Shown: positions 19,357 to 28,812 of the stretch, in pieces
Layout: each line of letters begins with the position of its first letter
How positions within the stretch are numbered: position 1 is the stretch's first letter
Source: an uncultured Pelagibacteraceae bacterium
GTDB taxonomy: Bacteria > Pseudomonadota > Alphaproteobacteria > Pelagibacterales > Pelagibacteraceae
Length of the DNA stretch: 39,071 nucleotides
Reading direction: 5' to 3'
Assembly (NCBI GenBank): GCA_902561465.1
Contig: CACEPH010000005.1
Location: forward strand, 1-39,071
The notes under the pieces: generated by a model
Seen by the model: the letters and a program-made list of their open reading frames with translations, nothing else
Database searches by the model: none
Told to the model about the DNA's origin: nothing
Made by a program: the position numbers and the translations under genes

Positions 19357-20415
19357 TTATTTGGTTTTCTCATAAGTTATTTTATAAGAAAATATATAAA
19401 CGATAAACAACACTACTGAGTAATATTTGCAAAACATACCGTCTTTCATCATAAAAATTGATGGTAAAATTAATATTGAATAGATCAAGTTTATAATTAT
19501 GGAAACGGAATAGTTACTTTTTAGTTTGTTTTTACTTTTTTTAAGCAGCATTTTATATAAAAGCATATGCAAATGTTTTTCGTCTGGATATATAGGTGAT
19601 TTTTTTTCTTTTAATAATTTTCTAATAAATGAAAAGAAAACTTCAAAAAATAAATAAAACAATAAAATACAGAAATAGAATGGTGATATTTCTGGATAAG
19701 CTTTACTTGTCATTATAGTAGTAATTGCAATAAATGAACCAAGAAAATATGCTCCACCATCTCCTAAAAAAACACTGGCCTTAGGAAAGTTATATTTAAG
19801 GAATGTTCCTATTATTAGAATTGAAGAAAATATAAAAAAGGCTAAATCCCAATTTTTTCCCAAAAAATTTATGAAAAACAAATTTATTAAAATGATCAAG
19901 GAATGAATGCTTAGCAATCCATTATAACCATCAATTAAATTGCTTCCATTAATAATAAAAAGAAAACATAAACAAACGAAAAATAATGAAAAAATATCAA
20001 TTTCTAAAAGTCTATTTAAAAATGTAATTCCTGTGTTTTGGATGTAAAATTTATTTAAAATTACCAAAATTATTAAAGAAATAATCATTAATAACAATCT
20101 AAGCTTTGGCCTGAGATTCAGTTTTAAATCATCTGACAATCCTAGAAAAAAAAATAGAGTACAGAATGATAAATACTCGAAATAAACAATTTGTTTTAAA
20201 TAAAAAGAATAGAAAAATATAATTAAAAATAAAAAAAATATACCTACTCCGCCAGATGTAGAAATCGGAGATTGATGAAAAGCTTGTGGTTTTTTAAACT
20301 CATCATCAATTAATAAGTTTATATTATATTTATTTAAAAATATAGTGAAGTATTTATAAAAAAATAAACCAAAAACTATTAAAAAAAAAAATAAAATTAA
20401 ATTATTTAAATCCAT
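19357..20415 (-). CDS. MraY/WecA-family polyprenyl-phosphate glycosyl-1-phosphate transferase
   Basis: QSPISTSGGVGIFFLF, FLGLSDDLKLNLRPKLRLL, INGSNLIDGYNGL, VFLGDGGAYFLG, YPDEKHLHMLLY. Confidence 0.85.
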   Translation of the reverse strand: MDLNNLILFFFLIVFGLFFYKYFTIFLNKYNINLLIDDEFKKPQAFHQSPISTSGGVGIFFLFLIIFFYSFYLKQIVYFEYLSFCTLFFFLGLSDDLKLNLRPKLRLLLMIISLIILVILNKFYIQNTGITFLNRLLEIDIFSLFFVCLCFLFIINGSNLIDGYNGLLSIHSLIILINLFFINFLGKNWDLAFFIFSSILIIGTFLKYNFPKASVFLGDGGAYFLGSFIAITTIMTSKAYPEISPFYFCILLFYLFFEVFFSFIRKLLKEKKSPIYPDEKHLHMLLYKMLLKKSKNKLKSNYSVSIIINLIYSILILPSIFMMKDGMFCKYYSVVLFIVYIFSYKITYEKTK

Positions 20416-21172
20416 ACTTTTTTATTGAGTTCATCGATATGCAGCATATTGAAGATAAATTTTTAAAAAAATTCATTTTGTTATAATTTTTATTTATAAC
20501 CCATATCCAATAAAGATTTCTTATTTTATTACTTTGTAAAGAATCGCTTCTTATCCTGTACTCCATCAAATTTTCTTGTAAGCAGTAGGCATAATTTACT
20601 TTCTTTAAAATTTCACATTTAAAAAAATAATCTTCACAAATTTTTGTATTTGTGAATTTTGTATTTCCTATTGAGGATCTTTTTATAATCATTGAGCTTG
20701 TCGCAATTGAAGTATTTTTAGTGAACTTTTCAAAATCAAAATATTTTTCAGGTTTAATTTCAGGTAATTTATTTTGTTTTGATCCAGATTTAAATGGAAG
20801 ATAGTTTGTATAAGTAAAATAATAATTATTTTTTAACATAAAATCTATTTGTTTAGAAAGTTTTTCCTTATTCCAAATATCATCTGAGTCAATAAAAGCA
20901 ACATAATCTGATTTAGAATTTCTTATTGCCAGATTTCTACAAAATCCCGCTCTTTTTTTTCTTTTTAATTGAATAATATTTATGTTTGGATGCTTCATGT
21001 AATTTTTTAATATTTTTTTAGTTTCATCATTTGAATTGCCGTCAATAATAGTTAATTTCCAATTTTTATAAGTTTGATTGATTATAGATTTAATTGTTTC
21101 TTCTAAATAAAGTTCAGAATTATAATTAGGTAAAATTATTTCAACTTTTACATTGGATTGAGTATTAGACAT
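20402..21172 (-). CDS. Glycosyltransferase family 2
   Basis: VEIILPNYNSELYLEETIKSIINQTY; YVAFIDSDDIW. Confidence 0.85.
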   Translation of the reverse strand: MSNTQSNVKVEIILPNYNSELYLEETIKSIINQTYKNWKLTIIDGNSNDETKKILKNYMKHPNINIIQLKRKKRAGFCRNLAIRNSKSDYVAFIDSDDIWNKEKLSKQIDFMLKNNYYFTYTNYLPFKSGSKQNKLPEIKPEKYFDFEKFTKNTSIATSSMIIKRSSIGNTKFTNTKICEDYFFKCEILKKVNYAYCLQENLMEYRIRSDSLQSNKIRNLYWIWVINKNYNKMNFFKNLSSICCISMNSIKKYGFK

Positions 21173-21186
21173 TATTTAATATTACT

Positions 21187-21828
21187 TTAAGAAATTTCTT
21201 TTTTCCAATTTTGATATAACTCCTTAAGGTCAAAGTTTTTATAATGAAATATATTTTCAAAATTCATTTTATAAAAATCATCTATAATAAAAGAGTCAAA
21301 CGAGTTCATTAGTTTTGCGTATTCTAATTTGTTTCTTATGAATTTACCTCTATCAAACTTAATCATAACAGTATTTAATAAACTATTATTGTGTTTGACT
21401 GGATCTACCGACAAAAAATAACAATCCGAAAAATTATTTTCGATAAAAGTATTTATAGACTTTATAGTATTATCATCTAAGTGATGTATTGCGCCATTTA
21501 TAAATATAAAATTTGGCTTAAACTTTAACAAATGATTTATATTTTTTGTTTCGTTTAAGTCTAAGTTTAAAAAATTAAAATTTTTCCATCGTTCTTTACA
21601 TTGTTTCAAATATTTATCGTTATTATCTACTCCCAAATAGTCATCGACAAATTCATTTATATGTTCCAAAACGTAGCTATCGCCACAGCATATATCTAGC
21701 ATTCTTATATTTTTAAAATTACCTTGTTTGAAAATAAATCTAAAAAAATCATATTCATCATACTTTGCTCTTACTGTTTTTTGGTAAAATCTATAAAGGC
21801 TTGGATTTTTTAATAAAAAGTTTATCAT
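21187..21828 (-). CDS. Class I SAM-dependent methyltransferase
   Basis: IRMLDICCGDSYVLEHI SAM motif; INGAIHHLDD. Confidence 0.65.
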   Translation of the reverse strand: MINFLLKNPSLYRFYQKTVRAKYDEYDFFRFIFKQGNFKNIRMLDICCGDSYVLEHINEFVDDYLGVDNNDKYLKQCKERWKNFNFLNLDLNETKNINHLLKFKPNFIFINGAIHHLDDNTIKSINTFIENNFSDCYFLSVDPVKHNNSLLNTVMIKFDRGKFIRNKLEYAKLMNSFDSFIIDDFYKMNFENIFHYKNFDLKELYQNWKKEIS

Positions 21829-21855
21829 ATGAAATTACTTTGATTAATTTATATT

Positions 21856-22584
21856 ATGATCAGATCTTTATCAATAATATTTCCTGTTTTTAATGAAGAA
21901 TTAAGATTAAAATCGAGTTTTATTCATATAAAAAATTTCATAAAAAAGCAAAAAAAATTAAAAATTGAAATTATTTTTGTCGATGATGGAAGCAAAGATA
22001 ATTCATATAATCTAATTAATAAATTTATTAAAAATTTTAAAACTAAAAAAAAAACTAAATTTAAAGCTATAAAATCTAAAATTAATTTAGGCAAAGGTGC
22101 AGCATTAAAGTTAGGAGTTAAAAATGCTAAGTATGATTGGATTTTAACTGCAGATATTGATATGTCCGTTTCTCTATTTCAAATTTGCAAATGGATAGAA
22201 AAAAAATTAATTTATAAAAAATACTCAGTATATTTTGGTACTAGATCACATAAAAATTCATTAGTGAAACGAGATTTTTTCAGAAAAATACTTGGAGATA
22301 TTGGAAGTTTTCTAATTTCAATAATTTTGAATATAAAAATAAAAGACACTCAATGTGGTTACAAATTGTATAAAAAGACTTATGCTAAATTCGCATTTTC
22401 CAAACTTAAAAATTATGGCTGGGATCATGACATTGAATTAATCATGCATCTAAAATCTAAAAATATATTAATAAAAGAACTGCCGGTAACATGGGTGCAT
22501 AAAGATAATAGTAAAGTAAATGTCTTCTTGGATCCTATAAAAATGTTTATTGGAATATTAGTAATTAGATTTCGTCATTTATAA
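21856..22584 (+). CDS. Glycosyltransferase family 2, dolichyl/polyprenyl-phosphate glucosyltransferase-like
   Basis: SIIFPVFNEELRLKSSF; IIFVDDGSKDNSYNLI; DIDMSVSLFQI; KDTQCGYKLYKK. Confidence 0.8.
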   Translation: MIRSLSIIFPVFNEELRLKSSFIHIKNFIKKQKKLKIEIIFVDDGSKDNSYNLINKFIKNFKTKKKTKFKAIKSKINLGKGAALKLGVKNAKYDWILTADIDMSVSLFQICKWIEKKLIYKKYSVYFGTRSHKNSLVKRDFFRKILGDIGSFLISIILNIKIKDTQCGYKLYKKTYAKFAFSKLKNYGWDHDIELIMHLKSKNILIKELPVTWVHKDNSKVNVFLDPIKMFIGILVIRFRHL

Positions 22585-22601
22585 AGTTATAATTATTATA
22601 A

Positions 22602-23921
22602 TTAACTTAGCAAATTATAATAATAAATATTTGAACCAGCTAAAAAAATAGCGAAATAAAAAAAGAGAATTGTAGCATTTTTATAGTTAATAAATATTTT
22701 TGAACTAAAAAAAGTAAGTGTAATTATAAATATTAAAGGATCAAAATATTCTTGCATTAAAGGAGAAGTAACTATTGAAACTAGAAAAAAATATAACAAA
22801 ATCATGCTATTCTTTAAGTTTTTATTAACAAAAATTAATATAATTAACCATGAAATTATGAATGAGAAGTAGATAAATGCTTCTCTAATAATAAAATTTT
22901 CCCCAAATAAAAGAAAAGAAAATTTATGTACAAATCCTTTACCGGTATCAGTTTCTACATTAAGAGGATCCAGGTCTAAAAAAATAGACAAAATTAAAAA
23001 GTAAAAGATATAGATTAAAAATAATAAAATTAAATAATAATTATTTTTTTTTAAAAAAAATTTCTTTATATCTAGAAATAGATTTTTACCTCTGAATAAT
23101 AAAAATGGAGTAAAGTAAAAAGCAATAATTGTTGCAGCATATCCCAGGTGTTCAAAATAAAATTGACCCATCAGATTTCTACTCATTGTAAGATGCGTTG
23201 GAAATACACCTCCCCACAATGTAATTAAGTAAATATAAGGTAAAGAAAATATTATATACAAACCTATAGAAAATAATTTAATTCCAATTCTTTTTTTTGA
23301 AGAGATAATTGATAAAAAGGCAATTATTGGAATAATAAGTAATTTCTGATCAAAATATATACAGAGTGAACTAAAAAAAGTTAATAAAAATAATTGAAAA
23401 TAAATTTTATAATCATATTCATTCTTATTTTGTAAAAAATAATTCAAAAACAAATAGGTTAATAATAAAAAAATAATACCATAATTTTCTTCTAGGCCCC
23501 AAAAAGAACTTGTTCTAAAGTATGGGCTTAGAAAAATTGTCGATGTAACTAAAATTAATAATAAATTATCTTTTTCTTTAAATTTTTGCTTTAGACAAAA
23601 ATAAAATAATATTGGAACTGCTAAAGAAAGAACAAAAACACTTCTTCTGTATGTAATTGCGTTATCAACAAAAGGATTTAATGATGCGTGCAACATATAC
23701 AATAAAGGCGGCCTGTTGGTTAAGAAATTTTCATGAGTTATAGCTGTATAAAAATCATTATCGACAAACAATTTCAAATTTGGCCACAAAAATATCCAAT
23801 CTCCTATATAGCTGCCGCCTCCAGCTGAATTTTCATCTAAATAAAAACCGAAAAAAAAGGAAAACAAAGATAAGAAAATTAATATAAATGAGAAAAATTT
23901 ATAATTATTTTTTATTTCCAT
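22602..23921 (-). CDS. GT-C-type integral membrane glycosyltransferase-like protein
   Basis: Many TM segments; NSAGGGSYIGDWIFLWPN, NRPPLLYMLHASL. Confidence 0.45.
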   Translation of the reverse strand: MEIKNNYKFFSFILIFLSLFSFFFGFYLDENSAGGGSYIGDWIFLWPNLKLFVDNDFYTAITHENFLTNRPPLLYMLHASLNPFVDNAITYRRSVFVLSLAVPILFYFCLKQKFKEKDNLLLILVTSTIFLSPYFRTSSFWGLEENYGIIFLLLTYLFLNYFLQNKNEYDYKIYFQLFLLTFFSSLCIYFDQKLLIIPIIAFLSIISSKKRIGIKLFSIGLYIIFSLPYIYLITLWGGVFPTHLTMSRNLMGQFYFEHLGYAATIIAFYFTPFLLFRGKNLFLDIKKFFLKKNNYYLILLFLIYIFYFLILSIFLDLDPLNVETDTGKGFVHKFSFLLFGENFIIREAFIYFSFIISWLIILIFVNKNLKNSMILLYFFLVSIVTSPLMQEYFDPLIFIITLTFFSSKIFINYKNATILFFYFAIFLAGSNIYYYNLLS

Positions 23922-23996
23922 TTTATTTTATGATTTAAAGTTTGTTTATAACGTTATTAATATATATTACTATATCATAAATTCGGTTAGATAGTT

Positions 23997-24740
23997 ATGT
24001 TTCGAGACAAATTATTTTATTACTTAGCAAATTATACTTTACAACATACTTTTGAAAAAGAAGTAGTAAAATTTATAAATAAAAAAAGAAGATTGGTGAT
24101 ATTTGACGTTGGCTGTTACAGAGGAATTTTTGTTAAAACAATTTTAAATTTAGTTGGAAGAAAAAAAAATAAATTTTATTTATTTGATATAAACAAAAAA
24201 GTAAAAAAATATATACAAAATCTAATAAAATTTAACAATTTTTATTATAATGAAATTGCCTTATCAGATAAAAATGGTCAAGCAAATTACAACTATAATA
24301 ATTTTTTTGAATCAGCGGGCTCTTCTTTATCTAATATAGTAAAAAATGATAAAAGATGGAATTTTTCTCGAAGATTATTACTTGCACTTTTTTTTTATAA
24401 AACAAAAAACTTTACAAAATATAAAGTCAAAACAATGACACTTGATAATTTTGTTAAAAGAAAAAAAATTAATTCAATAGATATTTTAAAAATAGATATA
24501 GAAGGATCCGAATATGAATTGTTGAAGGGAGCAAAAAATACTTTAAAAAGAAATAAAATAAAAATAATTTTAGTTGAAATTATTGATAAAAAAAATAGCT
24601 ATAAAAAAAAGGAAAAAAAAATTATTAATTTGTTAAAAAATTTTGCCCTCATCAAAAAAGCCAACATATGGTCAATATCTCTATTTAGTAATATTAAAGG
24701 TGGAGATTATTTGTTTATTAATAACAAATATTTAAAATAA
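23997..24740 (+). CDS. FkbM-family methyltransferase
   Basis: VIFDVGCYRGIFVKTI; MTLDNFVKRKKINSIDILKIDIEGSEYELLKGA. Confidence 0.85.
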   Translation: MFRDKLFYYLANYTLQHTFEKEVVKFINKKRRLVIFDVGCYRGIFVKTILNLVGRKKNKFYLFDINKKVKKYIQNLIKFNNFYYNEIALSDKNGQANYNYNNFFESAGSSLSNIVKNDKRWNFSRRLLLALFFYKTKNFTKYKVKTMTLDNFVKRKKINSIDILKIDIEGSEYELLKGAKNTLKRNKIKIILVEIIDKKNSYKKKEKKIINLLKNFALIKKANIWSISLFSNIKGGDYLFINNKYLK

Positions 24741-24798
24741 TAAATTTTAATTTTCACGCTTATTGAAAATTTCTATTAAATAAACTAATAATAAATCA

Positions 24799-25512
24799 AT
24801 GAACTTACTTAAAATAATAAAGAAAAATTTATTTATACAAAATTTTGTAGCAAGCATAGTTTCTTTAATTCCACCATATTTAGAATTTAGCGTAGGAAAG
24901 TATCAAGCGATAAAAAAAGCCATGTTTATAACTGCGCACGATTTAACCTCAGGAAGCTACTTGGAATTTGGAGTTTTTACCGGCAGTTCTTTTAATTTTG
25001 CGATGAAAATAAATAAAAAAATAGAAAAAATATTTGGAGAATCAAATTGTGAATTTATAGGTTTTGATTCGTTCGCGGGGTTTGGAGAAATTAAAAAAGA
25101 AGATGAAAATCCAAGATTTCAAGATCATATCTTTTCAGTAAATGAAAGAAAAGTTTTAAAGAATATTGAAAAATCGGCAAAAGGACAAAAAATGAGAATG
25201 GTAAAAGGTTTCTATAAAGATACATTAAAAGATAAAACAACAATTGATTTAAAAATTGATAAAGCAAGAGTGGTTATGATTGATTGCGATTTGAAAGAAT
25301 CTGCTCGATTAGCTTTAGAATTTATAAAACCCTCTATACAGGAAGGAACAATAATATTATTTGATGATTACGTTTATTTTAAAGGTAGTGTAATTAAAGG
25401 TGAATGTGGGGCTTTTAACGATTTTAGAAAAAAATATCCAGAAATTTTATTTAGAAGAATTTTCGATTATGGATATGGAAGCAAAGCTTTTATAGCTTAT
25501 AAAATCAAATAA
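24799..25512 (+). CDS. TylF/MycF-like class I methyltransferase
   Basis: SYLEFGVFTGSSFNFAM; FIGFDSFAGF; VMIDCDLKESARLALEFIKPSIQEGTIILFDDY. Confidence 0.7.
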   Translation: MNLLKIIKKNLFIQNFVASIVSLIPPYLEFSVGKYQAIKKAMFITAHDLTSGSYLEFGVFTGSSFNFAMKINKKIEKIFGESNCEFIGFDSFAGFGEIKKEDENPRFQDHIFSVNERKVLKNIEKSAKGQKMRMVKGFYKDTLKDKTTIDLKIDKARVVMIDCDLKESARLALEFIKPSIQEGTIILFDDYVYFKGSVIKGECGAFNDFRKKYPEILFRRIFDYGYGSKAFIAYKIK

Positions 25513-25521
25513 ATTCATCTT

Positions 25522-26739
25522 ATGAAAAAAGGTATTATTAAGAGAAAGGCATGCATCTGCAAAAATAACTTAAAATATAATATAGATTTTGGAAATTTAC
25601 CTTTAATAAATAATTATAAGAAAAAAAAAACTCTAGATAAATATCCCACTATAATTACACAATGTAGCAAATGTCTTTTGATACAATTAAAATATTCAGT
25701 CACAGATAAACTTCTTTTCCCTAACAACTATTCTTATTTAAGCGGAAACTCAAAAGAGAAAATAAATAATTTTCAGTCTTTAGTCTCTAAAATAAAAAAA
25801 ATTTCTAGTCAAAACAATATACAGATTTTAGATATAGGAAGTAACGATGGTTCCTTTCTAGAATTAGCAAAGAAAAGTAAAATTAAAGTATTGGGAATTG
25901 AGCCCACCAACACAGCTAAAATTTCAATAAAAAAAAATGTTAACACAATAAAAAAACATCTTAATTTAACCTTAGCAAAAAAAATATTAAAAAAATATTC
26001 TAAATTTGATTTTATTGTAGCCAATAATTTTTTTGCTCAAACTAATAATTTAATAGAAATAATACAATCAATAAAATTAATTCTAAAAAAACAGGGTATA
26101 TTAATTATTGAGGTACAATATTTGTATGATTTATTATCTCAAAAGGGCTTTGATTCTTTTCATCATGAGCATATTGCTTACTACACGACGTCATCGATTT
26201 TAAAATTATTAAAAAAATATAAGATATTTATTTTTGATGCTGAAAGATTAAAGGTTCACGGTGGAATGATAAGAGTTTATGCAAGTTTACACGAAAGACC
26301 ATTGACAAAAAATTTAAAAAGAATGTTAAATAAAGAAAATGATAAAAGTATTGTTAATAAGATAAAAAATTTAAATTCATTCAGAATTAAATTCAACAAT
26401 AGAATAAAAAATCTATTTAATCATTTGAAAGAAAAAAGAAAAAAAATTTACGCTATGGGAGCAGCTCCAAGATCTTGTGTTTTATTAAATTCTTCCAAAT
26501 TGTCTAAAAATGAAATTTCTCTAGTGGGAGAAGTTCCCGGATCTTTAAAATGTAATAAATATGTTCCAGGAACAGATATTATGGTTAAAAATGAGGATAA
26601 AATCATTACTGATAAACCGGATTATGTAATTATATTAGCTTGGCACTTAAAAAAAAGAATTATTAAACTATTAAAACAAAAGGGATACAAAGGCAATTTT
26701 ATAATTCCTTTACCAAAGTTAAAAATTATAAAAAAATAA
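25522..26739 (+). CDS. Class I SAM C-methyltransferase (paralogue of 9641..10855)
   Basis: Cys-rich N-terminus (ACICKNN..QCSKC), ILDIGSNDGSFLELAKK, FHHEHIAYYT, MGAAPRSCVLLN, IILAWHLKKRI. Confidence 0.75.
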   Translation: MKKGIIKRKACICKNNLKYNIDFGNLPLINNYKKKKTLDKYPTIITQCSKCLLIQLKYSVTDKLLFPNNYSYLSGNSKEKINNFQSLVSKIKKISSQNNIQILDIGSNDGSFLELAKKSKIKVLGIEPTNTAKISIKKNVNTIKKHLNLTLAKKILKKYSKFDFIVANNFFAQTNNLIEIIQSIKLILKKQGILIIEVQYLYDLLSQKGFDSFHHEHIAYYTTSSILKLLKKYKIFIFDAERLKVHGGMIRVYASLHERPLTKNLKRMLNKENDKSIVNKIKNLNSFRIKFNNRIKNLFNHLKEKRKKIYAMGAAPRSCVLLNSSKLSKNEISLVGEVPGSLKCNKYVPGTDIMVKNEDKIITDKPDYVIILAWHLKKRIIKLLKQKGYKGNFIIPLPKLKIIKK

Positions 26740-26754
26740 TCATCACAGTAATTT

Positions 26755-27477
26755 ATGAATGAAAAAAAACAACTTGATATTTTAATTCCTGTATTTAATG
26801 AAAAAGAAACAATAGTTAAAACATTAAAAAATATTTTATCAACTGTAAAATGCGATTTTAGAATTCTTATTTGTTATGATTATGAAGAAGACCCTACTTT
26901 AAAAATTATAAAAAAAATTTTTAGCAATAATCCTAAGATCGTATTTATTAAAAATTTTTCTAGTGGATTTAATAATGCTTTAGTTTCAGGTTTTAAGAAC
27001 TCAACAGCAGAGGCAGTTCTTTTTTACATGGCTGATGATCATATTAATCACGATATAATTAATTTATGTTACGAAAAATACAAAGAAGGATACCAAATTG
27101 TTTGTCCAAGCAGATTTATCAAAGGTGGAGAGATGATTGGAAATCCTTTTTTTAAAGCTTTGTTAACAAGATTAGCATCCTTTTTTTTATATAATTTTAC
27201 TTCATTTCCAATCAAAGATGCGACAAATTCATTTAGATTATTTACAAGAGAATTAATAGATAAAGTTGAAATAGAATCAAACAAAGGATTTACTTTAAGT
27301 TTAGAATTAACAGCAAAAGCACATCGTTTTAATTATAAAATAATTGAGATTCCAACAACATGGATTGAAAGAGGTAAAGGCCAAAGTAGGTTTAGATTAA
27401 TTTCATTTATTTTACCTTACGCAAAATGGCTTTTTTATATTATTAAAACATCAATTTTTTATAGGAATGAAAAATAA
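26755..27477 (+). CDS. Glycosyltransferase family 2 (DPM1-like)
   Basis: LDILIPVFNEKETIVKTLKNIL; MADDHINHDI; FPIKDATNSFRLF. Confidence 0.8.
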   Translation: MNEKKQLDILIPVFNEKETIVKTLKNILSTVKCDFRILICYDYEEDPTLKIIKKIFSNNPKIVFIKNFSSGFNNALVSGFKNSTAEAVLFYMADDHINHDIINLCYEKYKEGYQIVCPSRFIKGGEMIGNPFFKALLTRLASFFLYNFTSFPIKDATNSFRLFTRELIDKVEIESNKGFTLSLELTAKAHRFNYKIIEIPTTWIERGKGQSRFRLISFILPYAKWLFYIIKTSIFYRNEK

Positions 27478-28504
27478 AATAAATCTTGGGATTATAGGTA
27501 AAAATTTTGGATATAAAGTAATTTATAAATCTTTTTTAAAGAATAAAAAATTCAAAATAGTAGGTTTCTCTTTTAAAAAAAAAGGTACGGATATAAAATT
27601 ACCACAATCAATAAAAATATATTCTGGCTGGAAAAAATTAATTTTAGATAAAAAAGTAAATGCAGTAGCCATTGCTTGCCCGCCAAAACTTCACAAAACT
27701 ATTATTAGGTTTGCAATAAAAAATAATAAACATATTTTTTGTGAAAAACCTTTCACTACTTCAAGTCGAGATGCTAATTTTATTTGCAATTTAGTAAAAA
27801 AAAGAAAGAATATTTCACACATGGTAAATTATGAATTTCCAGATATAGATGCTTTTAATTTTTTTAAAAAAATGATAGTAAAAATAAAAATAAATCAAAT
27901 TAAACTTGATTGGATAATAAATATTAAGAAAAGATCAAAAACAAACTGGAAAGAAATTCATTCCAAAGGTGGAGGGATAATGTTCAATTATGTTTGTCAT
28001 GCCATATATTACCTGGAATTTTTATTTGGACAAATAAAATCGTTAAAATCGGAGCTTTTTTTAGAAAAAGAAAGTGGATTAAAAAATTTAAAGACAGAAT
28101 TTTTTTTTAATAAAAATTTGTTAGTCAAAATGAACATGAAAGTTGGACTGTTAAAAAAAATAAGACCTGTTCATCAATTAAAAGTGATTTCAAATAAAAA
28201 AACTTATGTTTTAAAAACTGAATTAAATAGTCTTTCAGATAAGTTTAAATTAATTGCTTTTAATAATAAATTAAAAGAAAAAACTACTAAGATTTTATTT
28301 AATAGCAAAAAAAATAAAAGTGATTTTAGAATTTTACCAACATTTAAAAATTCAAAGAAATTTTCAGATTGGATTTTAAAAGGAAATCGACAAGTACCAA
28401 ACTTTTTTAATGCAAAAAGAGTTCATCTAATTATAAATAAAATGATCTTATCTTCCAAAAAAAACAAAAAGATATATGTTAAATCCGCTACTTTTTCATC
28501 TTAG
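27467..28504 (+). CDS. Gfo/Idh/MocA-family oxidoreductase
   Basis: LGIIGKNFGYKVI; VAIACPPKLHKTII; IFCEKPFTTSSRDA; overlaps upstream CDS by 11 bp. Confidence 0.75.
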   Translation: MKNKINLGIIGKNFGYKVIYKSFLKNKKFKIVGFSFKKKGTDIKLPQSIKIYSGWKKLILDKKVNAVAIACPPKLHKTIIRFAIKNNKHIFCEKPFTTSSRDANFICNLVKKRKNISHMVNYEFPDIDAFNFFKKMIVKIKINQIKLDWIINIKKRSKTNWKEIHSKGGGIMFNYVCHAIYYLEFLFGQIKSLKSELFLEKESGLKNLKTEFFFNKNLLVKMNMKVGLLKKIRPVHQLKVISNKKTYVLKTELNSLSDKFKLIAFNNKLKEKTTKILFNSKKNKSDFRILPTFKNSKKFSDWILKGNRQVPNFFNAKRVHLIINKMILSSKKNKKIYVKSATFSS

Positions 28505-28511
28505 AATTTAA

Positions 28512-28541
28512 TTGTTTACAAAAAACTTTAATGAATATATA
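28512..28541 (+). promoter_or_regulatory. Candidate promoter of the isolated 5S gene
   Basis: TTGTTT (28512-28517), 18-nt spacer, TATATA (28536-28541), 7 nt before the inferred 5S start; weak because the DNA is AT-rich. Confidence 0.3.
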
Positions 28542-28548
28542 CCCTATG

Positions 28549-28664
28549 TGCCGGTGATTATTGCGAAGGGGCCATACCCGATCCCATTCCGAACTCGGAA
28601 GTCAAGCCCTTCAGCGCCGATGGTACTTTGTCTTAAGATATGGAAGAGTAGGACGTCGCCGGCA
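28549..28664 (+). rRNA. rrf: 5S ribosomal RNA
   Basis: TGCCGGTGATTATTGCGAAGGGGCCATACCCGATCCCATTCCGAACTCGGAAGTCAAGCCC..GAGTAGGACGTCGCCGGCAT; conserved CGAACTCGGAAGT core and pairing terminal stem. Confidence 0.95.
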
Positions 28665-28686
28665 TAAAATAAATTTATATTGTATT

Positions 28687-28812
28687 ATGAAAGTAGTAAG
28701 CTCGTTAAAATCACATAAAAAAAGAGACTTAAACTCAAAGCTTGTTCGAAGAAGAGGACGAGTCTATATAATAAATAAAAAAAATCCTAAATACAAAGTA
28801 AGACAAAGATAA
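28687..28812 (+). CDS. rpmJ: 50S ribosomal protein L36
   Basis: [41 protein letters not shown] (41 aa); provided ORF 28561..28812 is extended into the 5S gene. Confidence 0.93.
   Translation: MKVVSSLKSHKKRDLNSKLVRRRGRVYIINKKNPKYKVRQR

Noticed and set aside
25809-26024. Minus-strand ORF 25809..26024 (and similarly 27069..27284, 29970..30194, 32181..32366, 34557..34760, 35757..35987)
   Set aside because: All antisense to well-supported CDSs with no motif of their own
28561-28686. N-terminal extension of ORF 28561..28812 ([23 protein letters not shown]...)
   Set aside because: This is 5S rRNA sequence read as protein; L36 starts at 28687
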